Positions 11,884 through 23,012 of a DNA stretch of 64,000 bases are shown piece after piece. The stretch spans positions 1,740,752-1,804,751 of the forward strand of contig SCFE01000006.1 in the NCBI GenBank assembly GCA_004352715.1, read 5' to 3'. Numbering within the stretch: the stretch's first letter is position 1; every line of letters begins with the position of its first letter. This DNA is from Hofstenia miamia (lineage: Eukaryota; Xenacoelomorpha; Acoela). Made by a program: the position numbers and the translations under genes. The notes under the pieces were generated by a model. It saw only the letters and a list, made by a program, of their open reading frames with translations. It was not told where the DNA came from and did no database searches.

Positions 11884-11891
11884 CATGAACA
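11884..11891. repeat. Right target-site duplication CATGAACA
   Basis: Exact copy of 11240-11247 at the other end of the hAT insertion. Confidence 0.85.
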
Positions 11892-12611
11892 TTAAAGTAA
11901 GCATTAAAAGAAAACTATTTGATCTCGCTAAATCAGAACTTACGACCACTAATTGGAGAAATTACGAAAAATCAAAAAAGATTATTAAACAATTAAGAAA
12001 TAATAAATCTTCTCTACAAAAAAAAACGGTTTTTCGATAATTTGAATAAAACAATCGAAATTAACAAATTAAGAATTGATAACCAAATTACGACAGAAAG
12101 AAACAAAAATAATAGACCACCTAAATAAAACATTCAAAGAACTTGGCAATTTCAATTTTCCCCAATATAATAGAATAAAAATATTAATAAATTCCCAACA
12201 AATACGTATTTTTTTAGTCTTGCAAACAGCAGCGGACTAGAAACCATAATAAAAAACAGACACAAATAAATCGACTACCTCCTATAATCTACCAATCTTC
12301 ATTACAAAACGTTTTTTTCATATCTTTAGTGAAGAACTACTCTATTTGCATTTAGCCATGTATTATTGATAACGAATTGCCTGACATTTTTAAGAAATCG
12401 GACATAAGCCCTATTTATAAAAAGATGACCTTTTAAATGGACATAATTATAGGCCTATTTGTATTGGCCATCCTTTTAGTAAATTATTTGAAAAATTACT
12501 AAATAATCAGATAACTGCATTCGAAAAAACAATTTGGGTTTCGTAATGGTCATATAACTCAAGATGCAATTTTGTCAATATCAACAAATAAAATCTAATT
12601 TAGCCTCTAAT

Positions 12612-12619
12612 CAATGAAG
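12612..12619. repeat. Left target-site duplication CAATGAAG
   Basis: Eight bases repeated exactly at 13097-13104, bracketing the hAT-like MITE. Confidence 0.75.
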
Positions 12620-13096
12620 TAGATGTGGACGCCGCTGACAGCCGACTACTATTGGCAGCGAAGCCGGCTGAGCGACATCTATATAACTGGATTAGACTGT
12701 ATAATATTCCACATAGAAACCTTATAAGACCTATAGCCCTGTAAAACCGTATATAATGCAAGCAGTATTGTGAAACTATCTATCTGCAAAAAGGTTCGTC
12801 ATGCGCTTACAGGCAATCTGATTAATACGGCATAACCTAAACTAAAATTTAATAAAAACAATAAGAAAACTAAACCACATTTAATGTAATAAAAAACATA
12901 ATAAAACGTAAAAAAAGGTTCAACGTTGCGGAGAATAACTAATCAATGTTAAGCGTCACTACCACATCAAAGACATTAAATACGGTTTCGTTTTTATGAC
13001 ACATTTAGTTTGTCTTGAAATAATTTAAGTTTTCAATCGGCTCAGCCGTCTAAATTTTTCGGCGGCGGCGGTTCAGCCGGCAGTCGCCCAGCTCTA
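12620..13096. mobile_element. hAT-like MITE inside the LINE
   Basis: The left end is TAGATGTGGACGCCGCTG; the right end, reversed, is TAGAGCTGGGCGACTG. Exact 8-bp copies CAATGAAG flank it. The ends are GC-rich, with repeated GCCGGCTGA/GCCGACT motifs and a gcggcggcgg run, unlike the AT-rich centre. No coding capacity. The 8-bp duplication and TAG-type end fit the hAT superfamily; internal sequence gives no family. It interrupts the RT frame of the LINE and so is younger than that LINE. Confidence 0.75.
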
Positions 13097-13104
13097 CAAT
13101 GAAG
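13097..13104. repeat. Right target-site duplication CAATGAAG
   Basis: Exact copy of 12612-12619. Confidence 0.75.
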
Positions 13105-13950
13105 TAGGGTTGCCCTTCTTCATTTGAGTAAAGTTTCTAACTCAATGATTCCTAATATACTAAAAACCAAATTAATGTATTATAAATTTGATAATAAAGC
13201 TATTAATTAAATAATAAAGTTTTTTAACAATCGACAGCAACGTGTTATAATTAATGGCAAAAAAGCAAAATATATTATAACTGACAGCGGGGTTGTACAG
13301 GGCACCGTTCTTGGTCCCAGTCCTATTTGCAATCTGTGTGAATGACATAACTCAACAAGAAAAAACAGTAAAATTTAGCAATAAGTAGATGATACTTGTC
13401 TTATAAGTAATGCTATAAATGCCTTTAATGCAATTAAAACCCTCCAAGATGATACCAAAAGTTTAATAAAGTATTTCTCACATAATCAATTGAAAGTAAA
13501 TATTGAAAAAACAGTTTATAATATTCTCGCCTAAAACACTCAGTAGTCTCACAAAAACATAAAACTCAGTATAAATCATATACCAATGAAAAAAAAACGA
13601 ATCAACTATTTATGTGTTGAAATTGACAATGACTTACATTTCGAATAATTCTTATTAGCTAAAATTAAGAAAATGGCTTCTGGGGTTAGGTACCTTTACC
13701 ATTTTTGAAATATTCCAAATACATATCACAAACAATTATTAAATGCACTCTGCTTATCACACTTTCAATACTGCTCATTTCTCTTCACAAACATAAATTC
13801 GAAATACTTCATATAATCTCAACCACACACGCATTATATATATAATACATTTTTATTTAGTTTGTAATACTTAGTTGTTTGTACAATTGTGTTATGAAAT
13901 AAATTGCTTTTAACTCGTACTATTATCAAAGCACACCACAGTGTGCATCG

Positions 13951-14190
13951 GCAAACTTAGAGAACCTTCAAAAGTTGGAATTTTCCAGACGTCAAGCGAA
14001 TTCCTGAATCAAAGACTACACCTTAAGACAAGCGGCCATTCGACAAATGAACAGCATTATACCGCAAGCAGCCCAGATAGTAATTAATTGAATTTATCCT
14101 TTGTACGAATTGATCATGTTAATTAATTATTTAAGTTGTGTTCTATTTTTACATTTAATTTGATACTAAATAATGTAGAAAAATTACAAA
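13951..14190 (+). repeat. Dispersed repeat family R1, copy A
   Basis: About 240 bases closely match 24165-24412 in the same orientation. Both contain a shared frame reading SRRQANS and IKDYTLRQAAIRQMN (this copy), then IIPQAAQ. The frame suggests a decayed coding end of a transposable element, but I recognise no family. Confidence 0.7.
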
Positions 14191-14643
14191 CTTATCACAT
14201 CACTTAACTTAGTATGGCAATAAATTTACTAATAAATATTAGGAGAAAATTTTACAGCATTTAATGATACATATTTATACTTATATGATTACATATTTTA
14301 GAATGATGCCAGGACCAGATTTCATTAGTATTTTGCATGATAAGCATTTGCTTGGGATTTCTATTTTTTAAATAATCAAATAACTGAAACTCCATTCACA
14401 ATGGAAAAACCAGAATAATTTTAGAAACTCACCTTTCACATAGTCTTTTCCTGAATTTAGCATTTTAAATTGACTAACACTGGTCTATACGTACCATTTA
14501 CTTTTTTGATAAGAGCAATCCAAAATATTAATGTGTTCTATCAAAAACAAATATAAATAAAAGCAAATAATTGAAGTGAAATTGTTATAATTCAAACTAC
14601 ATTTATACTAAAAATCTAAATATTTATTTCTACAAAATGAATA

Positions 14644-16599
14644 CCGTAAAACAGGGTAATTCGGGCCAGGTAGGGTAATTCGGGCCACTTTAAATTTTCA
14701 ACTTCCACGTTTCCTGATGATTACTAATTAACAGCTAGTTACTTGAGTCAGTTCGTATGAAAGGTAATGATTCATACCTTTTAATTGATTCCTGCATTGT
14801 CACTCTATGTAAGTGTCCGCGCAGAGATAAAAGAAAAATCAATAGGTACATTGTTTTGATTGGTTAGGATCGCTGTAAGTAAAAATGTACAAATGTTCTG
14901 CCTAGATTTTGTTTATTAGTTGTCAGTTTTCACTTTTACTTTCACTCTGGGTCGAAATGGCTGACAAAATGCTAGAAGCTGTGAAATTTGTAAAGGAGAA
15001 AAACTAAGCCAGAGACAAGCTGCTAAAAAGTTCAATGTTAGTCGTGCTTCATTACAGCGCCATATAGAAAATCCAAAAATCTTCCGACCAGGGCGTCCAA
15101 GTGCTCTTACTGCAACAGAAGAGGAAGTACTTACCAGGACCATAACTACTGTAACAAGTTGGGGATTTGGATTTACAAACTCAGTTCTGCAGGACTTTGT
15201 ATCACGGTATTTATCTCGATGTGGACGTGTCGTTCCTCAATTTAAAGACAACAAACCTGGCAATGATTGGGTGAAGAGCTTCATGTCCAGGCACAATTTG
15301 GTCAAACGAAAAGCAGGAAATATTACAAGAAATAGAGCGCAAGTAAATGAGTCTACGGTGACAAACTACATTGAAGAAATGCGTCAAGCTGGTATTGGAG
15401 AGATTGATCCGAGCAACATCTTCAACTATGACGAGACGTCTATCTCAGATGATCCTGGTGCACAAACGGTTGTTATACCTAAAGGAACTCGTCGTGTAGA
15501 AGTTGTGCGTGAACATTCGAAGGTGAATATATCATTGATGTTTTGTGGCTCAGCTAGTGGTCATTTGCTTCCACCTCACGCTGTTTACAAAGGATTGAAT
15601 CTCTATGAAGGTTGGTGCCAAGGTGGACCAAATGGAACAAGGTATGATGTGTCCCCCAATGGATGGTTCAACATGGAAATCTTTGCAACGTGGTTCGAGA
15701 AAGTGTTTATCTCAAACACAAGGCATCTCACTGGAAAAAAGGTTTTGATTGGGGACAATTTATCCTCACATTTCTCCGTGAAAGTGGTTGAACTTGCTGA
15801 AGCTAACAATGTGCTTTTCATTGCTTTGCCTCCAAACTCTACGAACCTCCTCCAGCCATTAGATGTAAGTGTATTTCGCTCTGTGAAATCACATTGGAAG
15901 ATTATCTTGTCAAATTTTCGGAAGGAAAGCCGCAGAACAGGCTCTATCCCCAAGGAATCTTTTGGCGTGATGCTATACCAGCTTTGGAGAAGCATTTCAG
16001 AATCTGTGAGCAAGAATCTTGAATCTGGTTTCCTGAGTTGCGGAATTTGCCCATTAAATGCAGATAGACCCCTTGCTAAGTTGTCGGGATCAAAGTTGAA
16101 TTTGGAACAACTGAAATCGCAAGAAATTGGCAGAGACTTAGATGACACACTTTTGTTGACATGCTGAAAGACATACGAGGACAAAATAAGCCTCCGAGAA
16201 AGGCGTGGTGCCAAGATTGTAGCTGGAAGACCTATAACGTCTATGCAAATTCAACCCGACAACGGTGATGATGGTGTGGCGCTGACACCTTCACAAAGAG
16301 GAAAACGACAAAGGTCTCTTGCAAGTGTGATTTCAAGCACAAGTCAAACAATCACAGCAAATACAAATGACTGTGGCATTTGTGGAGTTCACTCTGCGGA
16401 CACAGCTGGTAGTGGAGACTGGGTCAGATGCGTGGACTGCATGGCGTGGACATGTGGTCATTGTAATATGGACACTGATGATCCACATTTTTGTTGTTCA
16501 ATGTGTGCTAACATTTGAACATCAAAAATTTTTGTAATGTCTATTTTACCCCCATGCTTTGTAATATTTTCGTAGTGGCTCGATATACCCTGTGTTGTC
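14644..16599 (+). mobile_element. pogo-type element, nearly intact
   Basis: Flanked by TA on both sides (14642-14643 and 16600-16601). The left end CCGTAAAACAGGGTAATTCG matches the reversed right end GACAACACAGGGTATATCGA imperfectly, giving short terminal inverted repeats. The motif agggtaattcgggcca occurs twice at the left. It encodes a single transposase with helix-turn-helix, DDE and zinc-finger parts. Family knowledge: pogo/Tigger elements duplicate TA and use a DDD catalytic triad. Only a few frame lesions are seen, so it is young compared with its neighbours. Confidence 0.85.
14956..16518 (+). pseudogene. pogo-type transposase with psq HTH and zinc finger
   Basis: The start at ATG 14956 (MADKMLEAVKFVKEKN) is followed by a one-base frame change near 15003. 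Then LSQRQAAKKFNVSRASLQRH gives a psq-type helix-turn-helix, and FRPGRPSALT follows. In the main frame (15271-16167) the catalytic aspartates appear as FNYDET (residue 54), LIGDN (162) and LLQPLD (198), a DDD triad. Near 16145-16200 the frame leaves and returns, hiding an in-frame TGA at 16165. The C-terminus (16243-16518) has Cys pairs C.IC, VRCVDC, CGHC and FCCSMC, a PHD/zf-like finger as in several invertebrate pogo elements. Two or three small lesions are all that break it. Confidence 0.85.
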
Positions 16600-16859
16600 T
16601 ACAATATAACATCCTTTAGTTATGGATAAAAAAAGTACCATTCTTTTCAACTAATTGTATATTACAGCCTTTTTAACTTTTGAAACAACATTTATCCTGC
16701 GGTTCATGGAGTGGTTTGAATGCAATAGTTCTTAAAATATAAGGTACATCGTATAAAACATTTAAAAAGGTTTTACGGTATATAATAAATTTCAAAATAC
16801 CTTTCAATATTTTTTTACGCTCTGTGATATAAGTTGAGAGAACTTCTCTCAAAAAGTGT

Positions 16860-18273
16860 GACATAAAAAAACGAGGTTTTGTGTGTGTATTATTTTTTAC
16901 ATTGCGTGTTTATATATCTAAATACCTTGTGTGATATATATATCTGCATTGGAGTGATTGTTTCCACTTTTTACATATTTTCTTATTTTGTAAAAATTTT
17001 TACAAACAATATATATATATATATACATATATATCACGTCAAAAAAAAAGAGCGCATAGAAGTTTTTTCTGTGTGTTTTAAAAAGCGCATAGATCCCCTC
17101 TGTCAAAGAAAGGGAGATATACTCTTTATATATTTTTGTTTTATCGATCACACACGTCAGGTTGATGTGTGTATCAAGTGTGTACAGATAATTAACAGAT
17201 GGGAGTGAGACACAAAAAAATAATTTCTTCACACACGATGGATTTTTTAAAAAAACGTGAGGCACTCGCTTTTTTTTATCGTACAAAGAAATAAAAAAAA
17301 TTGTTTAAGTTGTCTAATATATCTTTGTGGGCGTTCCAACGTTGTTTTTTAAAATTTTGCTCCCGAAGACACCCCACACAGAACACACGAAGTGGGAGAC
17401 AAGACACCCCCAACAGGATGCCAACGATCGTCGACGTTTATGTGTGATAGAAGTAACCGGCCTATGTCATCGGCCTCACATATTTATTATCTGTTTCTTG
17501 AGTGGTCTGTGAGAGAAGTTAGTACATATATTGTCTAACGATCTCTCTCTCAATCGGGCGTGAAAAAAATATTTTCTCGCAAAAAACCGCTCTTTACTGA
17601 ACTCCCCACAGAAAAAAACCCGTATTTTTTGCGCCAAAGGCGGGAGTACACACACGAAGATATTTTTTTCACACACAAGTGTTTATTTCAGTTACATAGA
17701 AACACACTTTAAGATTGTAGTGGGAAAAACGGGCAAATACCGCTCACAGAAGTGCCGAAATATGTATAAATAAATATGTTTTGTGGGGGGATTTCTTACA
17801 GAGAGTGTTTTCTGACAAAAGACGAAGGATCAGGGAGTATTTATAGACGGAAATATATCAGTATTTTTTAGTGTTTTTCCTTTGTAGATAGCGCTTTTAT
17901 AGACAGTGTGATACAACAGAAGGACGGTGCGACACAACACACACAGAGAGGTATCTCCCCTCGGTGGGTGTGTGTTAGTTTATTATACACAAGATTGTTT
18001 ACACACTTTTTTTTATACATAAAAAATTTTTTTTTTTGTGTCTTTATATAAAATGTATAGAGTGTTTCTTCTATGGTTTTTTATGGTTCTCTCAGTGCAA
18101 ATATATTAAAAAAAAATAGATATATTGGTTTTTTTTGTTTTCACAATTACGAATTAATAATGAAATTTTTTTGGAATATGATCTTTACTGAAATATGTCA
18201 GGATTTTTTTCACTCTATCAATCTCTTTGTGAAAAAAATTAGTGTGAATATATAACTATTATAAATAATATAT

Positions 18274-18279
<6 letters not shown>
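16860..18279. other. Anomalous low-complexity stretch, possible gap-fill
   Basis: The composition changes abruptly. There are many A and T homopolymers of 6-10, short (GT)n, (AC)n, (CT)n and (GA)n tracts, runs such as gtggggggattt and ccccc, and no decayed coding blocks. It ends at a long (AT)n tract. No gene is supported; the open frames are chance products of homopolymers. It may be low-quality long-read gap filling or a simple-sequence-rich satellite. Confidence 0.5.

Positions 18280-18335
<56 letters not shown>
18280..18335. repeat. (AT)n microsatellite
   Basis: Uninterrupted AT dinucleotide tract of about 28 units. Confidence 0.95.
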
Positions 18336-18339
<4 letters not shown>

Positions 18340-18444
18340 ATCATCTTCACGCAAAAGCGCGCTCCTCCCATTTTGCTACGACAGAAGGAAATTACCTTGC
18401 TATAAAATTTTCACCAGACAGAATTGTAGGAAGAGGAATTTAAG

Positions 18445-18640
18445 AAACATATATTAATGTAATGAAGTGGCCTTCACAAAGCCCGGACTTAAATCTTTTA
18501 GCAAATCTGTGGCACATCATAGAAGAACAAGGTCGGAAGAGAAGCCCAGGCAATTACAAAAATTTATGGATGAATAGAAAATAGTAACCCTGCAAATTTG
18601 GAAAAAACTTTCATTGTCTTGCAGTAGTCGTTGTTCAGAA
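18445..18640 (+). pseudogene. Tc1-like transposase fragment
   Basis: At 18470-18535 the frame reads WPSQSPDLNLLANLWHIIEE. This is the third catalytic block of Tc1 transposases (normally NPIENLW), here with the catalytic Glu changed to Ala. The remainder is short and decayed. 5' parts are missing. Confidence 0.7.
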
Positions 18641-19028
18641 GTTTTAAAAATAAACCATTCCACATTTCATATTAAATTTTTATCAAACTATCTGAATGAG
18701 TTATCGTACTTTTCTCAATTGATTTTGACTTTATATACTATTTTGACACCACTTTTTGATGAATTGTATTTTCTAATGTAAGCTAAAAACAAATTTGCAA
18801 TGGAAAGGTTACATTCCACATAAATGCTTGGATTAAATTAGTATGATTAACATCTAACAAAAAAAAATATATATATATAATTTAAATATGAATTTCCTTT
18901 ATACATATACACAAAGGAACTTCGTGCGAAAAATGCAAACTAAATTAATAAACGTGAAGAATTATAAATTTAGACAAAAATAATCATCACGGAAATATCT
19001 ACATATTTAATGACAATTGTGACAAAAA

Positions 19029-19820
19029 CTATCTCTGGACCGTGGAGTACGAAATAAAAAGGAGGTGAAAACAACCACTCGTGTAGACAGACTGCAGGCT
19101 CAAAAAGATCTGTAAAAAAGCTTTCATCCAGGTCTTTTTCCTCTGACGATTTCTGTAGAGAAATATTGTTTCTTGATAAGTAGGCAGCAATAAAAAAACA
19201 TTTTGCTTTTCTTGCTCAGAGAGCTCATCAATAAGGAAATCCTTGTCAACTAAGGCTCGTTCATAGTCGTCCAAATCAAGTGCACAAGGGCTACAGTCGA
19301 GAGCAAACCAAGTCTAAACTTGAAACGTCTATTTCTAATGAATTCAGTAATCGCAATAAACTTATTTTAGAAGCAGTAAGAACATCATAATATGTAATGT
19401 AATATGTTCCTTCCGCACTTTGTCTAAAAAAGCCGAATTCATTTTCAATATCATCATTTGTAAATGTACCCTTCAAATACAATATACGCATCACTATAAA
19501 AACTTTTTCAATAAATATAGTAAAAATATCTAATAAAATTTCCACTAAATGTATGTATAGCATTTTATTGTAATTGAACTACTACCAAGCATCACATATT
19601 TCAAATGTTTGTTAACAAGCAGATAGTTAATTATTGCTGTCGAACAGTCTTTTTGGAATTGACACCCATTTCTTTAATGCACTTTGCAGCTTCCATAATA
19701 TAAGTTAATCTACTGCCGTCTATAGTGGAGAACGGTTTTCTAAAATTGTCACGAAGAAAATCTCCTGCAGAAGGATGATTAGTTGGCATAGCCAAGCGCT
19801 CCAAAAAAGCAATCAAAACT
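19029..19820 (-). pseudogene. P-like transposase C-terminal blocks
   Basis: Three minus-strand frames follow each other. 19816-19631 reads HPSAGDFLRDNFRKPFSTID, then SRLTYIMEAAKC. 19563-19291 reads NEFGFFRQSAEGTYYITYYD. 19274-19130 reads LSEQEKQNVFLLLPT. RQSA.GTYY and the DGSRL segment are hallmarks of the P-element/THAP9 C-terminal region. Frame breaks separate them. Confidence 0.75.
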
Positions 19821-20795
19821 TCTAAAATGTGTGACTATTCAGAATCGCTAATAGAAGACAATTTATTAGCACAAACAGTGACTATGTCTTTAAAACTTTG
19901 TTTATAATTTTCTATCCGATTAATAATGGCCTCTATTTTTGAATACCTAGAAAAATTATTTAAAAATAACGAAATATAAGCGTACTGATTGCACTTCCCA
20001 AACAATAGCAAATCTCCAACATTGAAAAATCTTTCGTCAGAGTAAGCTTCAGCTTTTAACTTGAGTCAATGTGAATTGACCATTGAATTTGCAGTGGTCT
20101 CTGGACATCTGTCCAAAAAGTTTGTACATGCAAATTTTTCCACAATGTTTTGATACTAGGCCTGCTACTTTCTTAGCATTAAAAGTATCAAATTCATACA
20201 CATCAATTTCACGAAACTCGTCAATCTCATCCTATAAAAAGTTGCATAGTATGGTAAATTTATAGAACAACAGTTTGACTTAAATGTGTCAAATACAAAT
20301 ATCAATTATGCAACTTCTTAAACCGGTATAACACTGCGATTAATCACACCACGTTTTAAAACTTCATGTAAAACAATTGGCTTTGGGAAAGTTATGGCAG
20401 AAGCTCTTGTCATCTCAAATAAATTGGGTGGATCAGCTGGACGCAGTTTTCCATGGACTTTAATAGTAGGAAAGCCTTCTGGACAATGCTTTTGACAAAT
20501 AACAGTGTTTTAGTAACACTTATTTTTTGTAGGATAACCAGATAACCAAGCATTTCTTCATTCACGTCTTTGGGGAACCTGTATGCAGGAACATATGGTA
20601 AATTTCTATAGTTCGACCTGCAATTAAATATACAGCACTTGTTTGGCATAAGCAACTGAACAGAATGAATTGCAAAGCGAAATGACTAATATAAATATTA
20701 TAGCATCAATAGCAACATTGATTTATTGCGGTTGTGGGCCTGCAGTCTGTCTACATGAGTGGTTGTTTTCACCTCCTGTTAATTTCGTACTCCAC
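19042..20795 (-). mobile_element. P-element family copy 1 with long terminal repeats
   Basis: The left end 19042-19110 begins GTGGAGTACGAAATAAAAAG. The reversed right end (20728-20795) begins GTGGAGTACGAAATTAACAG. The two match almost throughout, including the stretch AGACAGACTGCAGGC. On the minus strand it carries a THAP finger at 20655-20530 and P-transposase C-terminal blocks at 19820-19040. The catalytic middle is mostly lacking. No clear 8-bp duplication was found (tctggacc left, tgtcgttc right). A shorter copy of the same family is at 46090-47062. Confidence 0.85.
20410..20655 (-). pseudogene. THAP DNA-binding domain of P-like transposase
   Basis: The start is MLMPNKCCIFNCRSNY, then VPAYRFPKDV. 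The C..C spacing, followed by the FP motif, marks the N-terminal half of a THAP C2CH zinc finger, the DNA-binding domain of P and THAP9 transposases. After about residue 40 the frame loses similarity. The finger's second Cys-His pair is not clear in this frame. Confidence 0.75.
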
Positions 20796-20923
20796 TGTCG
20801 TTCTGCACTTAATTTCATTGGCAACAGCTGTTTCATAAAGGTTGATATGATTTCCAATTGAGGAATACAAAAATAACAGGAAGTGAAAACAACAACAGAT
20901 GTTGCACTCTTGGAGGGTAACCT

Positions 20924-21212
20924 AAAGCCCGTTTACACTGGTTCAACTTGAGGAATTCATCAAGCAAATTCAATAGCACATGGATGCGTTTACATCTGTT
21001 CCTCATGTTGATTTTATTTGCCGATTTCAATAGCACATGGTCACGTTTACATCTGTTCCTCATGTTGATTTCATTTGACGATTTCAATAGATTCCTAATG
21101 TAAACACCCCACAAAATTGACAGTGAAAGTGCATGGAGGAGAGGAATGGAATGTATTTTCAATCTATTTTGTGTTCATTTCCTCTTGAGGCACAAATGTA
21201 AATGCGCCTTTT
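20924..21212. mobile_element. MITE with internal tandem repeat
   Basis: The left end AAAGCCCGTTTACACTGG and the reversed right end AAAAGGCGCATTTACATTTG form an imperfect inverted repeat. The inside holds two tandem copies of a unit of about 57 bp (about 20969-21025 and 21026-21082: ttcaatagcacatgg...gtttacatctgttcctcatg) and a partial third. No coding capacity. Superfamily unknown. Confidence 0.6.
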
Positions 21213-21582
21213 GCTATTGAATTCCTCAAAGTAAGCAAAGCTTCTATTTTAACAGGCAAAAAACGACTAAATTATAGAATTTTTCTAAAAGTTATGAGCT
21301 AGAAGTGCTTGAATAAACAAAATATTCATCAACATTAAAATTTGTTAAGTTTCATTTTTCGCAAATGAAAAAAATTTAGTTGAATAATCAAAATATACAT
21401 ATGCACACTTACATGATTTATGCAAGTTAAAATATAAATTTTGAGTAAGTTTAAATACATATATTATTTTATTGACCTTTACTTGAGCTAACCAAACTAA
21501 AGAAATACATAATAGCAGATTGCTATTGAAGCCATTTAAAAATTACTATTATGGTAATCTATAATATATATCTGTATAGATG

Positions 21583-22582
21583 NNNNNNNNNNNNNNNNNN
21601 NNNNNNNNNNNNNNNNNNNNNNNNNNNNNNNNNNNNNNNNNNNNNNNNNNNNNNNNNNNNNNNNNNNNNNNNNNNNNNNNNNNNNNNNNNNNNNNNNNNN
21701 NNNNNNNNNNNNNNNNNNNNNNNNNNNNNNNNNNNNNNNNNNNNNNNNNNNNNNNNNNNNNNNNNNNNNNNNNNNNNNNNNNNNNNNNNNNNNNNNNNNN
21801 NNNNNNNNNNNNNNNNNNNNNNNNNNNNNNNNNNNNNNNNNNNNNNNNNNNNNNNNNNNNNNNNNNNNNNNNNNNNNNNNNNNNNNNNNNNNNNNNNNNN
21901 NNNNNNNNNNNNNNNNNNNNNNNNNNNNNNNNNNNNNNNNNNNNNNNNNNNNNNNNNNNNNNNNNNNNNNNNNNNNNNNNNNNNNNNNNNNNNNNNNNNN
22001 NNNNNNNNNNNNNNNNNNNNNNNNNNNNNNNNNNNNNNNNNNNNNNNNNNNNNNNNNNNNNNNNNNNNNNNNNNNNNNNNNNNNNNNNNNNNNNNNNNNN
22101 NNNNNNNNNNNNNNNNNNNNNNNNNNNNNNNNNNNNNNNNNNNNNNNNNNNNNNNNNNNNNNNNNNNNNNNNNNNNNNNNNNNNNNNNNNNNNNNNNNNN
22201 NNNNNNNNNNNNNNNNNNNNNNNNNNNNNNNNNNNNNNNNNNNNNNNNNNNNNNNNNNNNNNNNNNNNNNNNNNNNNNNNNNNNNNNNNNNNNNNNNNNN
22301 NNNNNNNNNNNNNNNNNNNNNNNNNNNNNNNNNNNNNNNNNNNNNNNNNNNNNNNNNNNNNNNNNNNNNNNNNNNNNNNNNNNNNNNNNNNNNNNNNNNN
22401 NNNNNNNNNNNNNNNNNNNNNNNNNNNNNNNNNNNNNNNNNNNNNNNNNNNNNNNNNNNNNNNNNNNNNNNNNNNNNNNNNNNNNNNNNNNNNNNNNNNN
22501 NNNNNNNNNNNNNNNNNNNNNNNNNNNNNNNNNNNNNNNNNNNNNNNNNNNNNNNNNNNNNNNNNNNNNNNNNNNNNNNNNN
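21583..22582. other. Assembly gap, exactly 1000 N
   Basis: A run of exactly 1000 N, a round scaffold-gap size, followed on the right by an (AT)n tract. Content unknown. Confidence 0.99.
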
Positions 22583-23012
22583 ATATATATATATATATAT
22601 AAACAAATAATTATAAACTTTAATAAATTTTTTCTTAGATATAGCCTGAATTTGTTATTCCTGAGCTATAGCAAGGCAAATTTATGTCCTTTTAATATTA
22701 GCAGATTATCAAATTACTGTAGACACATTTTTGACATTTTCTGTAGTCCAATCATAATACATTTCTTGTGGTCCAATCATAATATAGAATAGGAAGCAAT
22801 TTATATACCTGCATAATTTATCTAATATATCATTTCATAATGGCAAACCTTACTTCCTTATATAACATTGCGAAAAATTCAGAAAAAATACAATTGAATG
22901 AAGTTAGTGAAAACGGAGAAGACAAGTTGTTAACTGGAACAATTCTGCATATCACCAAATGCAATAAACCCCTAGCAAGTTATCGGCCTATGATGAAAGC
23001 AGATGGGTCTAA

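Larger units (their letters stand above)
11892..13930 (+). mobile_element. LINE reverse transcriptase part, interrupted
   Basis: 11900-12180 encodes the basic linker between endonuclease and reverse transcriptase (LFDLAKSELTTTNWRNYEKS). 12390-12590 reads KKSDISPIYKK, YRPICIGHPFSKLFEKLLNN and a FRNGH motif, the palm and fingers start of the RT. 13215-13400 reads FLNNRQQRVIINGKKAKYI and GVVQGTVLGPVLFAICVNDI. The YADD box at about 13380 is broken by a frame change (aagtagatgatacttgt). The 3' end is AT-rich and ends near 13920 with aataaattgc. An unrelated 477-bp element is inserted at 12620-13096. Many stops: dead copy. Confidence 0.75.

Noticed and set aside
15603-16214. 203-codon minus-strand ORF
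   Set aside because: It is the antisense shadow of the pogo transposase frame, with no motif of its own.
16879-17512. Open frames of 60-120 codons in the low-complexity stretch
   Set aside because: Rich in Phe, Tyr, Ile and Lys from homopolymers; no conserved block.
18280-18335. Tandem repeats as a CRISPR array
   Set aside because: Plain dinucleotide microsatellite without spacers, in animal DNA. No CRISPR array seen anywhere in the window.
19034-20803. 8-bp target duplication around P-element copy 1
   Set aside because: Left flank tctggacc and right flank tgtcgttc do not match, so no duplication is claimed.
21536-22792. Long open frames across the N run on both strands
   Set aside because: They consist of unknown residues; no sequence supports them. 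The same applies to frames over 49150-49965.
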